Part shown: one piece after another, positions 13,780-24,103 of the stretch | How positions within the stretch are numbered: position 1 is the first letter of the stretch | Layout of the letters: each line of letters begins with the position of its first letter | NCBI RefSeq assembly: GCF_041381155.1 | Contig: NC_091143.1 | Span: 23,649,695-23,713,694, forward strand | Source of the DNA: Argopecten irradians | Taxonomy: Eukaryota > Mollusca > Bivalvia > Pectinida > Pectinidae | Length of the DNA stretch: 64,000 bases | Reading direction: 5' to 3' | The notes under the pieces: model-generated | The model's input: the letters and a program-made list of their open reading frames with translations, nothing else | Told to the model about the DNA's origin: nothing | Databases searched by the model: none | Translations under genes and position numbers: made by a program

Positions 13780-14340
13780 CACCAGGAAATACTCCATTGC
13801 AATAAGACTTGTTAAGTGTTGCCTTATATGCCCAAGAGTTCCTTGTGCCGGACCCGTTTTGGCCTGGGTTTTTGGGTCGCATGTATCGTCGATAGAGTAG
13901 AGAACGCTTAGAGTTCTATTCGCCTTCTCCTTTGCAATGCGTCCCCATAAATATATCTTGATTTTGTTTCTAGTTAACGATGATCACTTTCCTGATTAAA
14001 TGATACGATGTTGTTATTCTGTCGATATATAGATATTTTTTTGTTTTTGATAGAAGTGAATACTATTTCGTTTTTGTTTTTTCTTGTTTTTTTATTTTTA
14101 TTTTTTTGTTTTCTTTTTAACGTTGATGAAAAGGGAAACTATAACAGTTGTCTAAACATCAAAGTAAAACTTCGGAGATTCATCAGCCTAGAGGAAGTTG
14201 ATGTCACACTCTCGTTATCTGTATAAGTGTACATTAGCCGTGTGATCGGGTGATTATACCTGATAAAACCAACAGGTAAACGATAAGTAAACATGCTATC
14301 TTATATAACCCGGGAAGGTTACTATCACAAGGTTGGTTGA
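13780..14340. other. Intergenic spacer, no gene seen
   Basis: Contains a T-rich tract (about 14,030-14,120) and otherwise unremarkable sequence between the MITE and the minisatellite. Confidence 0.5.
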
Positions 14341-14344
14341 GGAC

Positions 14345-15600
14345 ATATTCTACTGTCATCAAAATCAGCTAAATAACCTAAGCCTGTGGCACCATTTTCT
14401 ACCATACAAACCAGCAAAATATCCCAAGGTTGACTTGGGACACAATATTTTGGCATACAAAACTGCAAAATATTCCAATGTAAGTTTGGAAAAATATCTT
14501 CGGCCATACAAAATTACAATAATTACTATAATAAGGTTGGCCTGGAACAACATCTTCGGCCATAAAAAACTACAGCATATTCCAAGGGTGACTTAGAACA
14601 CCATCTTCGGCCATAAAAACAGTAAAGTATCGAAAAGATTGGCTTCGGACACAATATTCTGGCATACAAAACAGCAAAATATTCCAATGTTGGCTTGGGA
14701 CAGCATCTTCTGCCATACAAAATTACAACATATCCTAAGGTTGGCCTGGGACAACATCTTCGGCCATACAAAACTACAGCATATCCCAAGGAAGACTTAA
14801 AACACCATTTTCTGCCATAAAAAACAGCAAAGTATCGAAAAGATTGGCCTCAGGCGACCTATTCTGCCAAAATAAAACCCTAAATATTTCAAGGTTGGAT
14901 TGGGACAGCATTTTCTGTAAAATGCCAAGGTTGGCTTGGGACAACATCTAATATCATATAAAAGAGCAAAAATATCCCAAGGTGACCTGGGCTAACATCT
15001 TCTGCTTAGGACGCAATTTAATATCATACACAAATATTCCAATGTTGGCTTGGGACTACATCTTCTGTCATATGAAACAGCAACATATCTATAGGCCTAC
15101 CAAGGTTTGAATGGGTCAGCATCTAAAGCCATAACAAAGAACAGAAAAATATCCCAAGGATGGCTGGGAGAGCATCTAATGTCATTTAAAATATCAATAT
15201 ATTTCATAGTTACCTTAGGACATCATCTTATGTCATATAAAAGAGCAAAACATGCCACTATTAGCTTAAGACAGCATATATCCTGTCAAAAAACAGCAGC
15301 ATATTCCAAGGTCTGTATTGGGAAATCCATTAAATGCCATAAAAAGAAGCTAAATATCCTTATTTTGACTTGGGAAACCATCTAATGTCATAAAAGACAG
15401 CAAAATGTCCCAAAGATTGGGTTGGGATAGCATACTCCGCCATAAAAATATCCCAAGGTTGACTTGGGACATCATTTTCTGACATAAAACTAGACAAAAA
15501 TATCGCAATACAATATACATTATGCAGTAAAAACAATAGTCTGCCTTCGGACATCTTCTACCACATAAATCAGCAAAATATCATAAGGCGACAGGAAATA
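14345..15600. repeat. 51-bp minisatellite with a 204-bp higher-order period
   Basis: About 1.25 kb of imperfect tandem units near 51 bp. The pattern per unit is CAAAATATCCCAAGG, TTGGCTTGGGACA, CATCTTCTGCCATACAAAA. In the first half some unit variants recur every fourth unit: the GTATCGAAAAGATTGGC variant appears near 14,627 and again near 14,832, giving a period of about 204 bp. The right half is more decayed. Because 51 is a multiple of three, stop-free stretches appear on both strands (a 17-residue period such as LGYFAVLYGRRCCPKPT). They have no other sign of being genes. Confidence 0.85.
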
Positions 15601-15604
15601 TAGC

Positions 15605-17020
15605 ATCATTCTAACGTGAAGAAATTCATGCATATTTTGCTGTTATTGCAAAAGAATAAAAATATTTCACCCCATGGAATTACGGTATTAATGATATTAA
15701 ACTTCCAACATGACACGAGAATGACCGAGCCACGCGGCCCCTGTGGTGTGTGAACGACCTTGTGTAAGGTCATCGCAGTGATGTACTATATCTAATGTTA
15801 CATTATCTTCTGTCAATATTTACAGAGCTCTGCGGGATAACAACATTTAATTGATTACTCTGTAAAGGTGAAGATATAAAAAACATTTGTGTCAGAATGT
15901 GTTTTTTTTATTACATTTGTTGTTGGACAGGATTTGAATGTGTACTCGTGATGCTCCAAAAACTGCATCTTTTACTCAAATTATTAGGATAGAATATACT
16001 TGCAAAAGTGCACAAATTGTTATTTCCGTTAATCAAAGATGATATACATATATTGATGTAGTGTGTCACATCCTGATGTTGTTTTATAACTGGTAATGTG
16101 CGAGAGCATAAACCCCCTCATCTCGACTCTTTTCTATCGGGGGCAATAAGCCTTAACATATTCACGCTTTGCTTGCCATGCTTTCATATATCTGAAACAA
16201 TCTTCACTGTACATTTACCGCATTAATAAACTCTAAATCTCTTTAAAGAGTGATGATTACTTTTAGGAGTTTAATCTGTAAGTTCTTACTATCATTAGTA
16301 TCGAGATTACCACCGGACTCGACTACATACGTATATCTGTATTGTCAGCGTGATTTACCAATCGAACCAAAGTGTAAATTCTCATATGATTATCGTATTT
16401 GACCGAGTGAATCGAGATCTGAAAAATTCCTTATACTATACATACGGGATAAAACTTAATTATGAAATTCGTATTTAAAAAAAAAACATCGATGTGATAA
16501 ATGGGAGTGGGGGATGTGTGTCACCCTATTCTTACATCACACATACGCACACAAACGAGAAGTCCGGGAACATTTACAGATCGTGTTTTCCACCACTTTC
16601 TACCATTATCCACATTCACGATGAAGTAGTCGAAGTTTTATGGAGCTTGGACTGTTTCATTTATAAGGAAGCAGCATTAAGTAAGACTTGCGTATATTTT
16701 TATATCGGTTTTGCTATATAAGGAATAAACTACACATATGACCCTGGCTGTTACATGTAACAGGACGTATTTAACTTCACCAAACTAAAGTACACATGTC
16801 ATGATAATTAATTGAGCGGGATCACACTTATCATAATGAACTAGTTTGGTAGTATTGTTATATAAAAAGGTCGGTAGTAAGGTCAATATACAATAAACAA
16901 ATTTGATATCTAGATATCGGTGCTCTAATTTCTCCGTCCTACTTCTGATCTGTAAAAACAATAAACTGATTAATAACCTATCAGGTCACTATATCAGCTC
17001 GTAATCGTTTCATATACTAG
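15605..17020. other. Intergenic region, no gene seen
   Basis: AT-rich sequence with no exon-like structure, no clear repeat and no promoter that I can support. Confidence 0.5.
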
Positions 17021-17023
17021 TAA

Positions 17024-17190
17024 ATGGTCGCCGACGCTTACTTTTGCGGTTCACTCTGTCCTATTCTATATGCGTCCATTAGAAAATATTTTGTTTTATC
17101 AGTTATGGCCGACGACGCTTATTCTTGTGGTGCAAACTGTCGAATTTTTCATGTATCCATTAGAAAATGTTTTTGATTAATCAGTTGTGG
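17024..17190. repeat. Diverged direct repeat, two units of about 83 bp
   Basis: Both units carry GTCGCCGACGCTTA or GGCCGACGACGCTTA, then TTGYGGTKCA, CTGTC, TCCATTAGAAAAT and a TCAGTTRTGG end. They differ at many positions, so the duplication is not recent. It lies just upstream of the TATA-like motif near 17,246. Confidence 0.65.
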
Positions 17191-17239
17191 TTTCGTCGCT
17201 ATATCGATAGTAGTTGGCGTTTTAAGTGTCGTTTAGTAA

Positions 17240-17325
17240 TTCTATGCATATAAGAGCGACCTCAGCTGGAGTAGAATCCTGTGGTTTAAATTTATTCAAT
17301 TTTGCAGCAATGTCCATTGTGTAAG
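17240..17325 (+). promoter_or_regulatory. Possible TATA promoter and first exon
   Basis: GCATATAAGAGCG near 17,246 resembles a TATA box. About 60 bp downstream ATGTCCATTGT is followed directly by GTAAGTAG, a good splice donor. That is the layout of a gene whose first coding exon holds only three or four codons. I could not find the next exon, so no gene is called. Confidence 0.2.
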
Positions 17326-17329
17326 TAGT

Positions 17330-18970
17330 ATTTTTTTAGAATGTTGTTGACTATTGTGTTTTCGCGATATTCAAGAATTTTGTGTAATTCTGTATAATTC
17401 TGTAATTCTATAATTCTGTGAGAGGGCTCGAACATGTATTTCAATATTTCTCGAATGATTGTATAAATGTATTACATTAATGTCCGATTATCAGTAAAAG
17501 TTCATAAAGTAGTGAATGCGAGGAAATAAAGTGATTCACAGTAACACATTTTATACCACACAGAACTGGCACAGTGAAGTATATTGCATATAAGAAGCAT
17601 CAAATGTTTCAGACGCACCTTTGTCAAGTTGAATAATATCAAGTGTTTGAGGAACATTACTTTTTGAACATTTATTATAATCGCGATTTGTTTTGTGCAA
17701 TGGTATCACTGTGTAGAGTAGGCCATATACATTACATGGTAAAAATAGAAGAAATAACTTACCGTGTATCCGGCTTATTTGGCAGGGATTGTATTTTCGC
17801 GTTGTCGCTAGACTTTGCTTGGTCGCGAAAATTGATAGAAGCCCGGATAATTAAGAAGCATTGGAAAACTAAAACATATTTTTTTTTAATTTTGCAAATA
17901 CATAAACGAAGCAACTTGGTAAGGTATACAAGACTCTTGCATATGTGAATATCAAGGATAGGGATATTCTACCCGAGGGTCACAAAATGTTGTAAAACCC
18001 GAGACTAACCTGGAGTTTACAACATTTGTTGATCTCTCGGGTAAAATATCCCTACCTTCATATCCACGAATGCGCCATTTTGAAATAAATTGGGAGGGGG
18101 CGGGGGGAACAAACAAACAAACGTGACAGCAATTCAATTCTCCATACATGAAAATTGCGTGATATTTTCAAATCCAGATGTTAGTATCTTTTAAAGTAAA
18201 TCCAGCCAAGTTTGGAAAAAAAATACCAAAAAGAATAGTTATTTTGTTAACGCTATGGCGTCATGAGGCGTTATAGCTTCAGACGACATGAGTGTATTGC
18301 CCTGGACCAGACAGTATTACAAGTGTAGGTATGAGAGAAAAAATGTTAATAGATGCCACGACTTTTAAGTAGCCCATTACAGGTTTTATCTTAATAACTA
18401 ATTAAAAGTATTAATGCTATATGATCAAATAATTCTTTTCCAATAATGTTTGAACACTAGATTACAAAAGTAATTATAAACAAATAGTAGACATTTAGAC
18501 GCGTAAATGATAAATAGTTATCTCTCACTATAAAGAGAAAATAATCTAGAGTAAACAGGAATCTGAGAGTAAATTGATGATAGGTTATATAATTGATAAC
18601 AACTGCATGCGCGCTATATATGTTATCATTATATTAATAGATAAAGGATACTATATATTTGTTGTATTAGTGACCCAAATCTACAAAACAAATCGGGCAA
18701 CAAAACAAGAACATTAAACATCCTCATATTTCAGCACGTAATTTGTTAGGTAGATTTCAAGCATATTTTCAAAATGATGTACTGAGTACTGTAATGGATT
18801 TTATAATATTGTTAGCATGCTTAGTATTAAAAAACAATCCAAACTCGATTTAACAGTCTACATCAAGTATATGGCTTTTTATATACGGTGTCCTTAATTA
18901 GCTGGATTTTTTACCTATTCAAAATCATGGAAGATAGTTTCGATCGGAATTGTAATGGTTTTCTTATTCT
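17330..18970. other. Intergenic region with an imperfect inverted repeat near 17,958-18,062
   Basis: GGATAGGGATATTCTACCCGAG and CTCGGGTAAAATATCCCTACC face each other around paired TGTTGTAAAACCCGAG and GAGTTTACAACATTTG, forming a foldback of about 105 bp. The 101-codon ORF at 17,643-17,948 shows no domain or splice context and is not called. Confidence 0.5.
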
Positions 18971-18974
18971 TTTC

Positions 18975-19321
18975 CATCCTCGATACTCCAGGGGTTCCGA
19001 TTACTTACAATCTCTACACCCCTGGACTATCTCATAGTGGAATTGAAAGCAGCTCAGCGGAAAACATTTGACCAATCACAGACCAGCAAATATTTCCTTT
19101 GAAGACTACAGAATGGTCGACGCCTAACATCAAAGCCACACAGTCAACCACAGTGTACCGTTATACGGCTCTTTTGATGTACATCAAATGACTAAATTAC
19201 CTGTTCTGTTCTGTTGTCTCAGTTTTACTATGGGATAGTCCAGGGGTGAAGAGATCGTAAGTGATCGGAACCCAGGGGTGAGAGATCGTAAGTGATCGGA
19301 ACCCCTGGAATATCGAGGATG
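18975..19321. mobile_element. Foldback MITE, 'CATCCTCGATATTCCAGGG' family, with doubled right end
   Basis: The left end starts CATCCTCGATACTCCAGGGG; the right end finishes CCCCTGGAATATCGAGGATG. The right terminal repeat (AGAGATCGTAAGTGATCGGAACC) is present twice in tandem, separated only by CAGGGGTG. The interior shares CAGCTCAGCGG and ATCACAGACCAGCAAAT with the compact copy at 5,159-5,341. It leads into the first unit of the segmental array. Confidence 0.7.
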
Positions 19322-20375
19322 ATTCTTTTCATCACCTTAACCCATTGCTATAGACTCTGCCAAGAATTATTCCCCAAATGACTGTGCAATTTGTATATAT
19401 TAGCTTACTTACTATAGGTCCAATTTCAGGACTCTAGACCTTTCAGAACTTGACAAGAAGTTGTTTGAAGATTTCAGGTTTTGTAGCCCCTGTGACCATG
19501 AATAGGGGGCCCCCCGACACCAAAAAATTATTATTATTTTTTTTTTACTCAAGTATATGATTTTACATAGACTTGAGAAAAAATCTGTCTGAGAAAGTTT
19601 TATGGTGCCGGGCCCAGATCAATGTTAATCATAATTGACAAACTTAGTAGACATTGAGTCATAATACGTCACGTGACATTTTTACCTGTAGTGTATTTTT
19701 AGCTCGAGCAAGAGCTGTGCGCGGCAGGCGGAAAGCGACCATACCTAAAAGTTCTTCCTATATATTCTGAAAGGTCCAATGTCAATGATAAAAACTTTGA
19801 GCATCTCTTATTCGAAAGGCGCTGGTCAAATGAGCTTAATAAGTGGAAAAGTTGATGTATCACTGGTAATTTCGTTTACAACTGTAATATTCTAGCAGTC
19901 ACGCCTTGAGTACACCATATGGTAAAACTACACAACCAATGCAGGTTCTTTGGCATTTGGATGACTGGTACAACTTGTACTCTCTGACGTTCCACCAAAG
20001 CGTTGAGAAACAGAAGAAAATCGCCATCCAGATTGAAGTGCCGGTCGTTTGCAATATATAATGACATGTAGAACGATAATGATGTCATCTTGGGATAGGT
20101 ATATTCGGTCTTGTTGTGCTGGTGAAATTCAGATGGAGTTAAAGGTGGTATTGAAGATGATGACGACCGACTTGCATAACATAGGTAACAAATCCACAGC
20201 TGTATCATCTCATCATGTAATAGCAATCGTGCTGGTGTGACATAGAAGTTTATAATGTTTATAAGAATGAGCACTGGTTCAAAATATTGAAGTATCCTGC
20301 AACACCTCATGATTCATTGTAATGATTTGTTTCCAAATAAATAAGTACAAAGTCGCCAACTTAATTTCTTCTCAG

Positions 20376-20505
20376 ATTTATTTCCCCCTTCAATTCCATA
20401 CAAATATCATACATCTATACAGTTGTCATTCCCGGACAACATGCCGGCCAGCTATCCCAGAGATACACAGAGACACGGAAAACAAGCCACCAGCTACTAC
20501 AGCAG
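20376..20505 (+). other. Exon-like module repeated in the array (unassigned)
   Basis: The stretch follows TTAATTTCTTCTCAG, a good acceptor, and ends AGCAG|GTACA, a possible donor. Inside, ATG at 20,441 opens MPASYPRDTQRHGKQATS... for 21 codons plus two bases; without splicing it stops five codons later. Copies sit at 25,164-25,293 and 31,232-31,361, the last with one Gly-to-Arg change, and a degraded-looking version near 38,590-38,720. I recognise no family, and preservation may reflect only recent duplication. Confidence 0.25.
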
Positions 20506-20695
20506 GTACACAACAGACTGATCACAGTACAGACAGCACTAACAGATCACAGGGGATTAGCATGCGCATCTGACCTACAGTCATTACACATCCATAGTAT
20601 AATGATATATGGGTCATAGATTGGTGTCAAGCCCCTGTGTTACATTTGGTAAGTACTGAGTTTTGCACTGTGTTTTAACTGTCTATTTGATCCCC

Positions 20696-20825
20696 CAATC
20701 TGATTAAAATCAGCTGTTTGAAACTCCGCTATTTTCGTGCAGCAAAAAATCAGCTGTTTGATACTCCGCTAACTTCGTGCTCCACAAAGTTAGCGGAGTA
20801 TCAAACAGCTGATTTTAATCAGATT
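20696..20825. mobile_element. Foldback element, 'CAATCTGATTAAAAT' family, array copy 1
   Basis: It starts CAATCTGATTAAAATCAGCT and ends with the complement AGCTGATTTTAATCAGATTG. The left arm contains the AATCAGCTGTTTGA...ACTCCGCTA block twice; the right arm has it once. Equivalent hairpins sit at 25,484-25,613 and 31,552-31,681, with an error-rich one near 38,935-39,080. The same termini close the larger foldback at about 62,896-63,030, so this is a dispersed family. Confidence 0.8.
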
Positions 20826-21366
20826 GCTTGATCTCTTACATGTTCTTTGAGATCTACCAAAAACAAAACTTCATCATGAAAGATAGATTATACTAAATTA
20901 AGACAATTAGTTTATATCTCTGTCAACTGGACCTCAATAATACAATTCAAGTCTTGTTAGAAGTTTGGAAATATCTAGTATTCTTCTGCAAAAAAGCAAC
21001 AACTCAAAGCTGTTTTCAACAAAATATAATAATTTCACAATAAAACACATATTATATCTTAATAGTAATTAATATTTAGATTAAAGTCATTTCTAAATTT
21101 CATGAATTACACTTTAAATCAATTCTTTTGATATTTGATTTTGAAAATAATATACTGTACATGCATCATGAATTATGCATAGAAGCAGGCAAATCACTAG
21201 ACACAAAATTGCTGTAAATTGAAGCCATTTTCATTGATGACCCATCAAGTGCCCTTCCCATGTTACACAGACCCCAATTTCACTTACATCAAATAAAATG
21301 TTGACAGAAACAATGAAAACTGTATTGGTTTCTTTATTTGAATTCCTTTGGAATAAAACAATAAAA

Positions 21367-22164
21367 CAAGAGGCCCAGAGGGCCTGTATCGCTCACCTGG
21401 TTTGTAATGCCTAGGAATGTTCTGAATATAAGTTCATTGTTTCTTTTCCGAATTCCCCTATTAGGGTCCACTCTTTCTGCTCCAGGGGGTCAGAGCCAAA
21501 ATTTATACAATTTTCTGTTCTCCTTCCCCCAAGGATGTTTCTGGCCAAATTTGGTTACAATCCATGCAGAACTCTAGGACAAGTAGCCATTTATAGGATT
21601 TACATCTATTTCCCCTATTGGGCCCCACCCCTCTTGCCCCGGGGGATCAGAGCCAAAATTTATACAAGTTCTGTTCCCCTTCCCCCAAGGATGTTTGTGG
21701 CAAAATTTGGTTACAATCCATGCAGAACTTAAGGACAGGTAGCGATTTATAGGATTTACATCAATTTCCCCTATTGGGCCCCGCCCCTTCTGCACCCGGG
21801 CGGTCAGAGCCAAACTTTATACAAGTTCTGTTCCCCTTCCCCCAAGGATGTTTGTGGCCAAATTTGGTTACAATCCATGCAGAACTCTAGGACAAGTAGC
21901 GATTTATAGGATTTACCTTTATTTTCCCTATTGGGCCCCGCCCCTCCTGCCCCCGGGGGGTCAGAGCCAAAATTTATACAAGTTCTGTTCCCCTTCCCCC
22001 AAGAATGTTTGTGGCCAAATTTGGTTACAATCCATGCAGAACTCTATGACTAGTAGCAATTTAAAGGAAATGTTGACGGACGGACGGACGGACGGACGGA
22101 CGGACAGACGATGGACGCCGCGCTATGACATAAGCTCACCGGCCCTTCGGGCCAGGTGAGCTAA
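21367..22164 (+). mobile_element. Pearl-type (Helentron-like non-autonomous) element
   Basis: The left end CAAGAGGCCCAGAGGGCCTG is followed by GCTCACCTGG, whose complement CCAGGTGAGC closes the right end. The body has four tandem cores of about 156 bp, each with GGATGTTTSTGGC, AAATTTGGTTACAATCCATG and CAGAGCCAAAATTTATAC. Then comes an (ACGG)n run at about 22,077-22,107, then the hairpin GGCCCTTCGGGCC followed by AGGTGAGCTAA. Tandem core, ACGG microsatellite and hairpin 3' end are the described layout of bivalve pearl elements, which relate to Helentrons; the terminal CTAA would fit a CTRR end. It is absent from array copies 2 and 3, where only an A run occupies the site. ORFs here are core-repeat shadows. 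Confidence 0.8.
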
Positions 22165-24103
22165 AAACGATTCATGGCATACTTCGTGTAATATCTTTTC
22201 TGAAAGGTTACCCGGAAGTCCAAATTTGGTCCTAATAAACACCCTCTCATTTTTCTTAAGCATTTTAGGTACTTTTTGGGGTCAAATACAGTCAATTAGA
22301 TTGAATTTTTCATATTTAAAAAAAAAATGTATTAAGTGATGAAAACCTGTGCTTACAGTACTATCAGAAATGTATTACTTTCTTACCATAATTTATAATG
22401 CAAAACATAGAAAACATGCATCAAGTTAAGTATAAACAGCGTGATAAGGTGTTACTGGAAAACTTTAAATAACCTTAGATAGAATATTAGACAATGTGGA
22501 AGGAACCATCATGAGGGAAATAAGATATAAGGAATAGTGTCATTGTACTTAAGTTTTCCAGAGTTGTCTCACCTTGCAGGTAGGTATCAATTGTTACGAT
22601 GTGTTGTGAGCATAACGTCATATTTCCAGAGAAATTTTCTCTCACAAACCAATGATGTCACAATGTTTCCTTCAAGGGCAGATAACTCTGTTATAAATAG
22701 AAAACGTGCATTTTGTTATCAGCCGACGTGTTACACATTTTAACCAGAATGAATTCAGTCAGACAACATTCACTCGTTTTAACTGAAGGTGCTTAGGGGA
22801 GGTAACTCTTGATTATTCTGCATACTGTCAAGTTAATCCATATACAGCTTTTAAACTAAAAACATTCAGTGACCATGAGTTCCATCAATTGGTCCAAATT
22901 GTACAAGATTTCTAACTACAGCTGATGTGCAGCATTCATTGCATATAAACCATCCAAGACACACTAACATTCCATACATGGCGGTGCATATTGATTACAT
23001 CAACAAACATTTCCTGACTCTGTGTCAAAACTTCTATTCTGAGAAGAAACACATTTGTTATCCACTAACTTGATAGATCAAAAGGTCTACATATCTCACA
23101 TTTCATGACAAACCTATATGAATTAGTTGTTAATTTTTTAACGATGCAAAATAAATTTCAAAATATTTTGACCTATGACCGATATATTCAGGTATAAATA
23201 AGCATATTTAACACATTATCAAAATCACATGTCAGCAAAATTTACTGTAACATATATTTTCATTTCACTTAAATCCAGTGAAAATGTACATCAGGATTTT
23301 TATACTATCATACTGGTAATTTTGTTCAAAGCATAATAACATCTTTATTGACATTTAAAAGATTTTTTTTTCCATTTAGCAATATCAAAAATTGAAATGT
23401 ATCTGTATTAAGCTGCTTTAAAAGTGAAATATGAAGTAGTATCACATCTTAATGGACCAAAGACCCAGCATAAGCTCCATTAATATGTAGTGTGACAGAA
23501 AAAGTAAGTGCAAAAACAGGTCACAATGACCTACTTTTGATGTATTACATTCTTTCTCACACAGGTCAATTGACCCATATTAAAAGTTTTAATAGTGTTT
23601 GAGATGGAGACATGATAATAAGAGCAGAATGGATACACAGCATAGAACTATAGAGTTCTCACCGGGTAAAAAATCCCCCTCACAATTAGGTGTAAAAAGA
23701 CGGCCATGTTTGTAGAATTTTATTATTTTGCTCAAGATCTGCTCTTTTAGCTACCAGTTGAGATATTTGTCAAACATCATATCTATATACACTGTAATTT
23801 TTATATATACATTTGTGATTTACTCTTGTAGGTAGGACATGTTTGTGATGTTTATTAGAAGTTTATCAGAGTAATTTATTGTCAAATATTTTTGCAGTCC
23901 TAACATTTTATAATTTTCATTTGAAATTAGAAAATCAAATTTCTTTGAAAATTTAGAGATTTTTAAGTGCATGTTAATTAAGAGTAAATATAACCTTATA
24001 TATACTACATCATGTCAATGTCCCACACTATGGTGACATTATAGTGAGATACAACAACCCCCATCCTCCAAAGAAAAGTAACAATCTAATGTTCATAAGA
24101 TCA

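Larger units (their letters stand above)
19186..24103. repeat. Segmental tandem array, copy 1
   Basis: First of four head-to-tail copies of a multi-kb segment. Shared landmarks in order: CAAATGACTAAATTACCTG, CACGTGACATTTTTACCTG, an exon-like stretch starting CTCAGATTTATTTCCCCC, a CAATCTGATTAAAATCAGC foldback, GACCCATCAAGTGCCCTTCC, AGGTACTTTTTGGGGTCAAA, AGCCGACGTGTTACACA, and the end AATCTAATGTTCATAAGATCA. Against copy 2, copy 1 carries a pearl element at 21,367-22,164 and lacks about 1.6 kb at about 22,698 (equivalent to 26,693-28,283). Otherwise the copies look nearly identical by eye, so the duplications are recent. I recognise no gene in the unit. Confidence 0.85.

Noticed and set aside
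14325..14789. Overlapping ORFs of 60-87 codons on both strands in the minisatellite
   Set aside because: They follow from a repeat period divisible by three; the residue pattern simply repeats and no splice or promoter context exists.
14345..15600. CRISPR-like array
   Set aside because: Units are contiguous and similar along their full length, with no unique spacers; the genome is animal.
17643..17948. 101-codon ORF
   Set aside because: No domain, signal peptide or splice partner; AT-rich composition makes such an ORF likely by chance.
21535..22159. ORFs of 65-103 codons across the pearl element
   Set aside because: They are translations of the 156-bp core repeat and the ACGG run.
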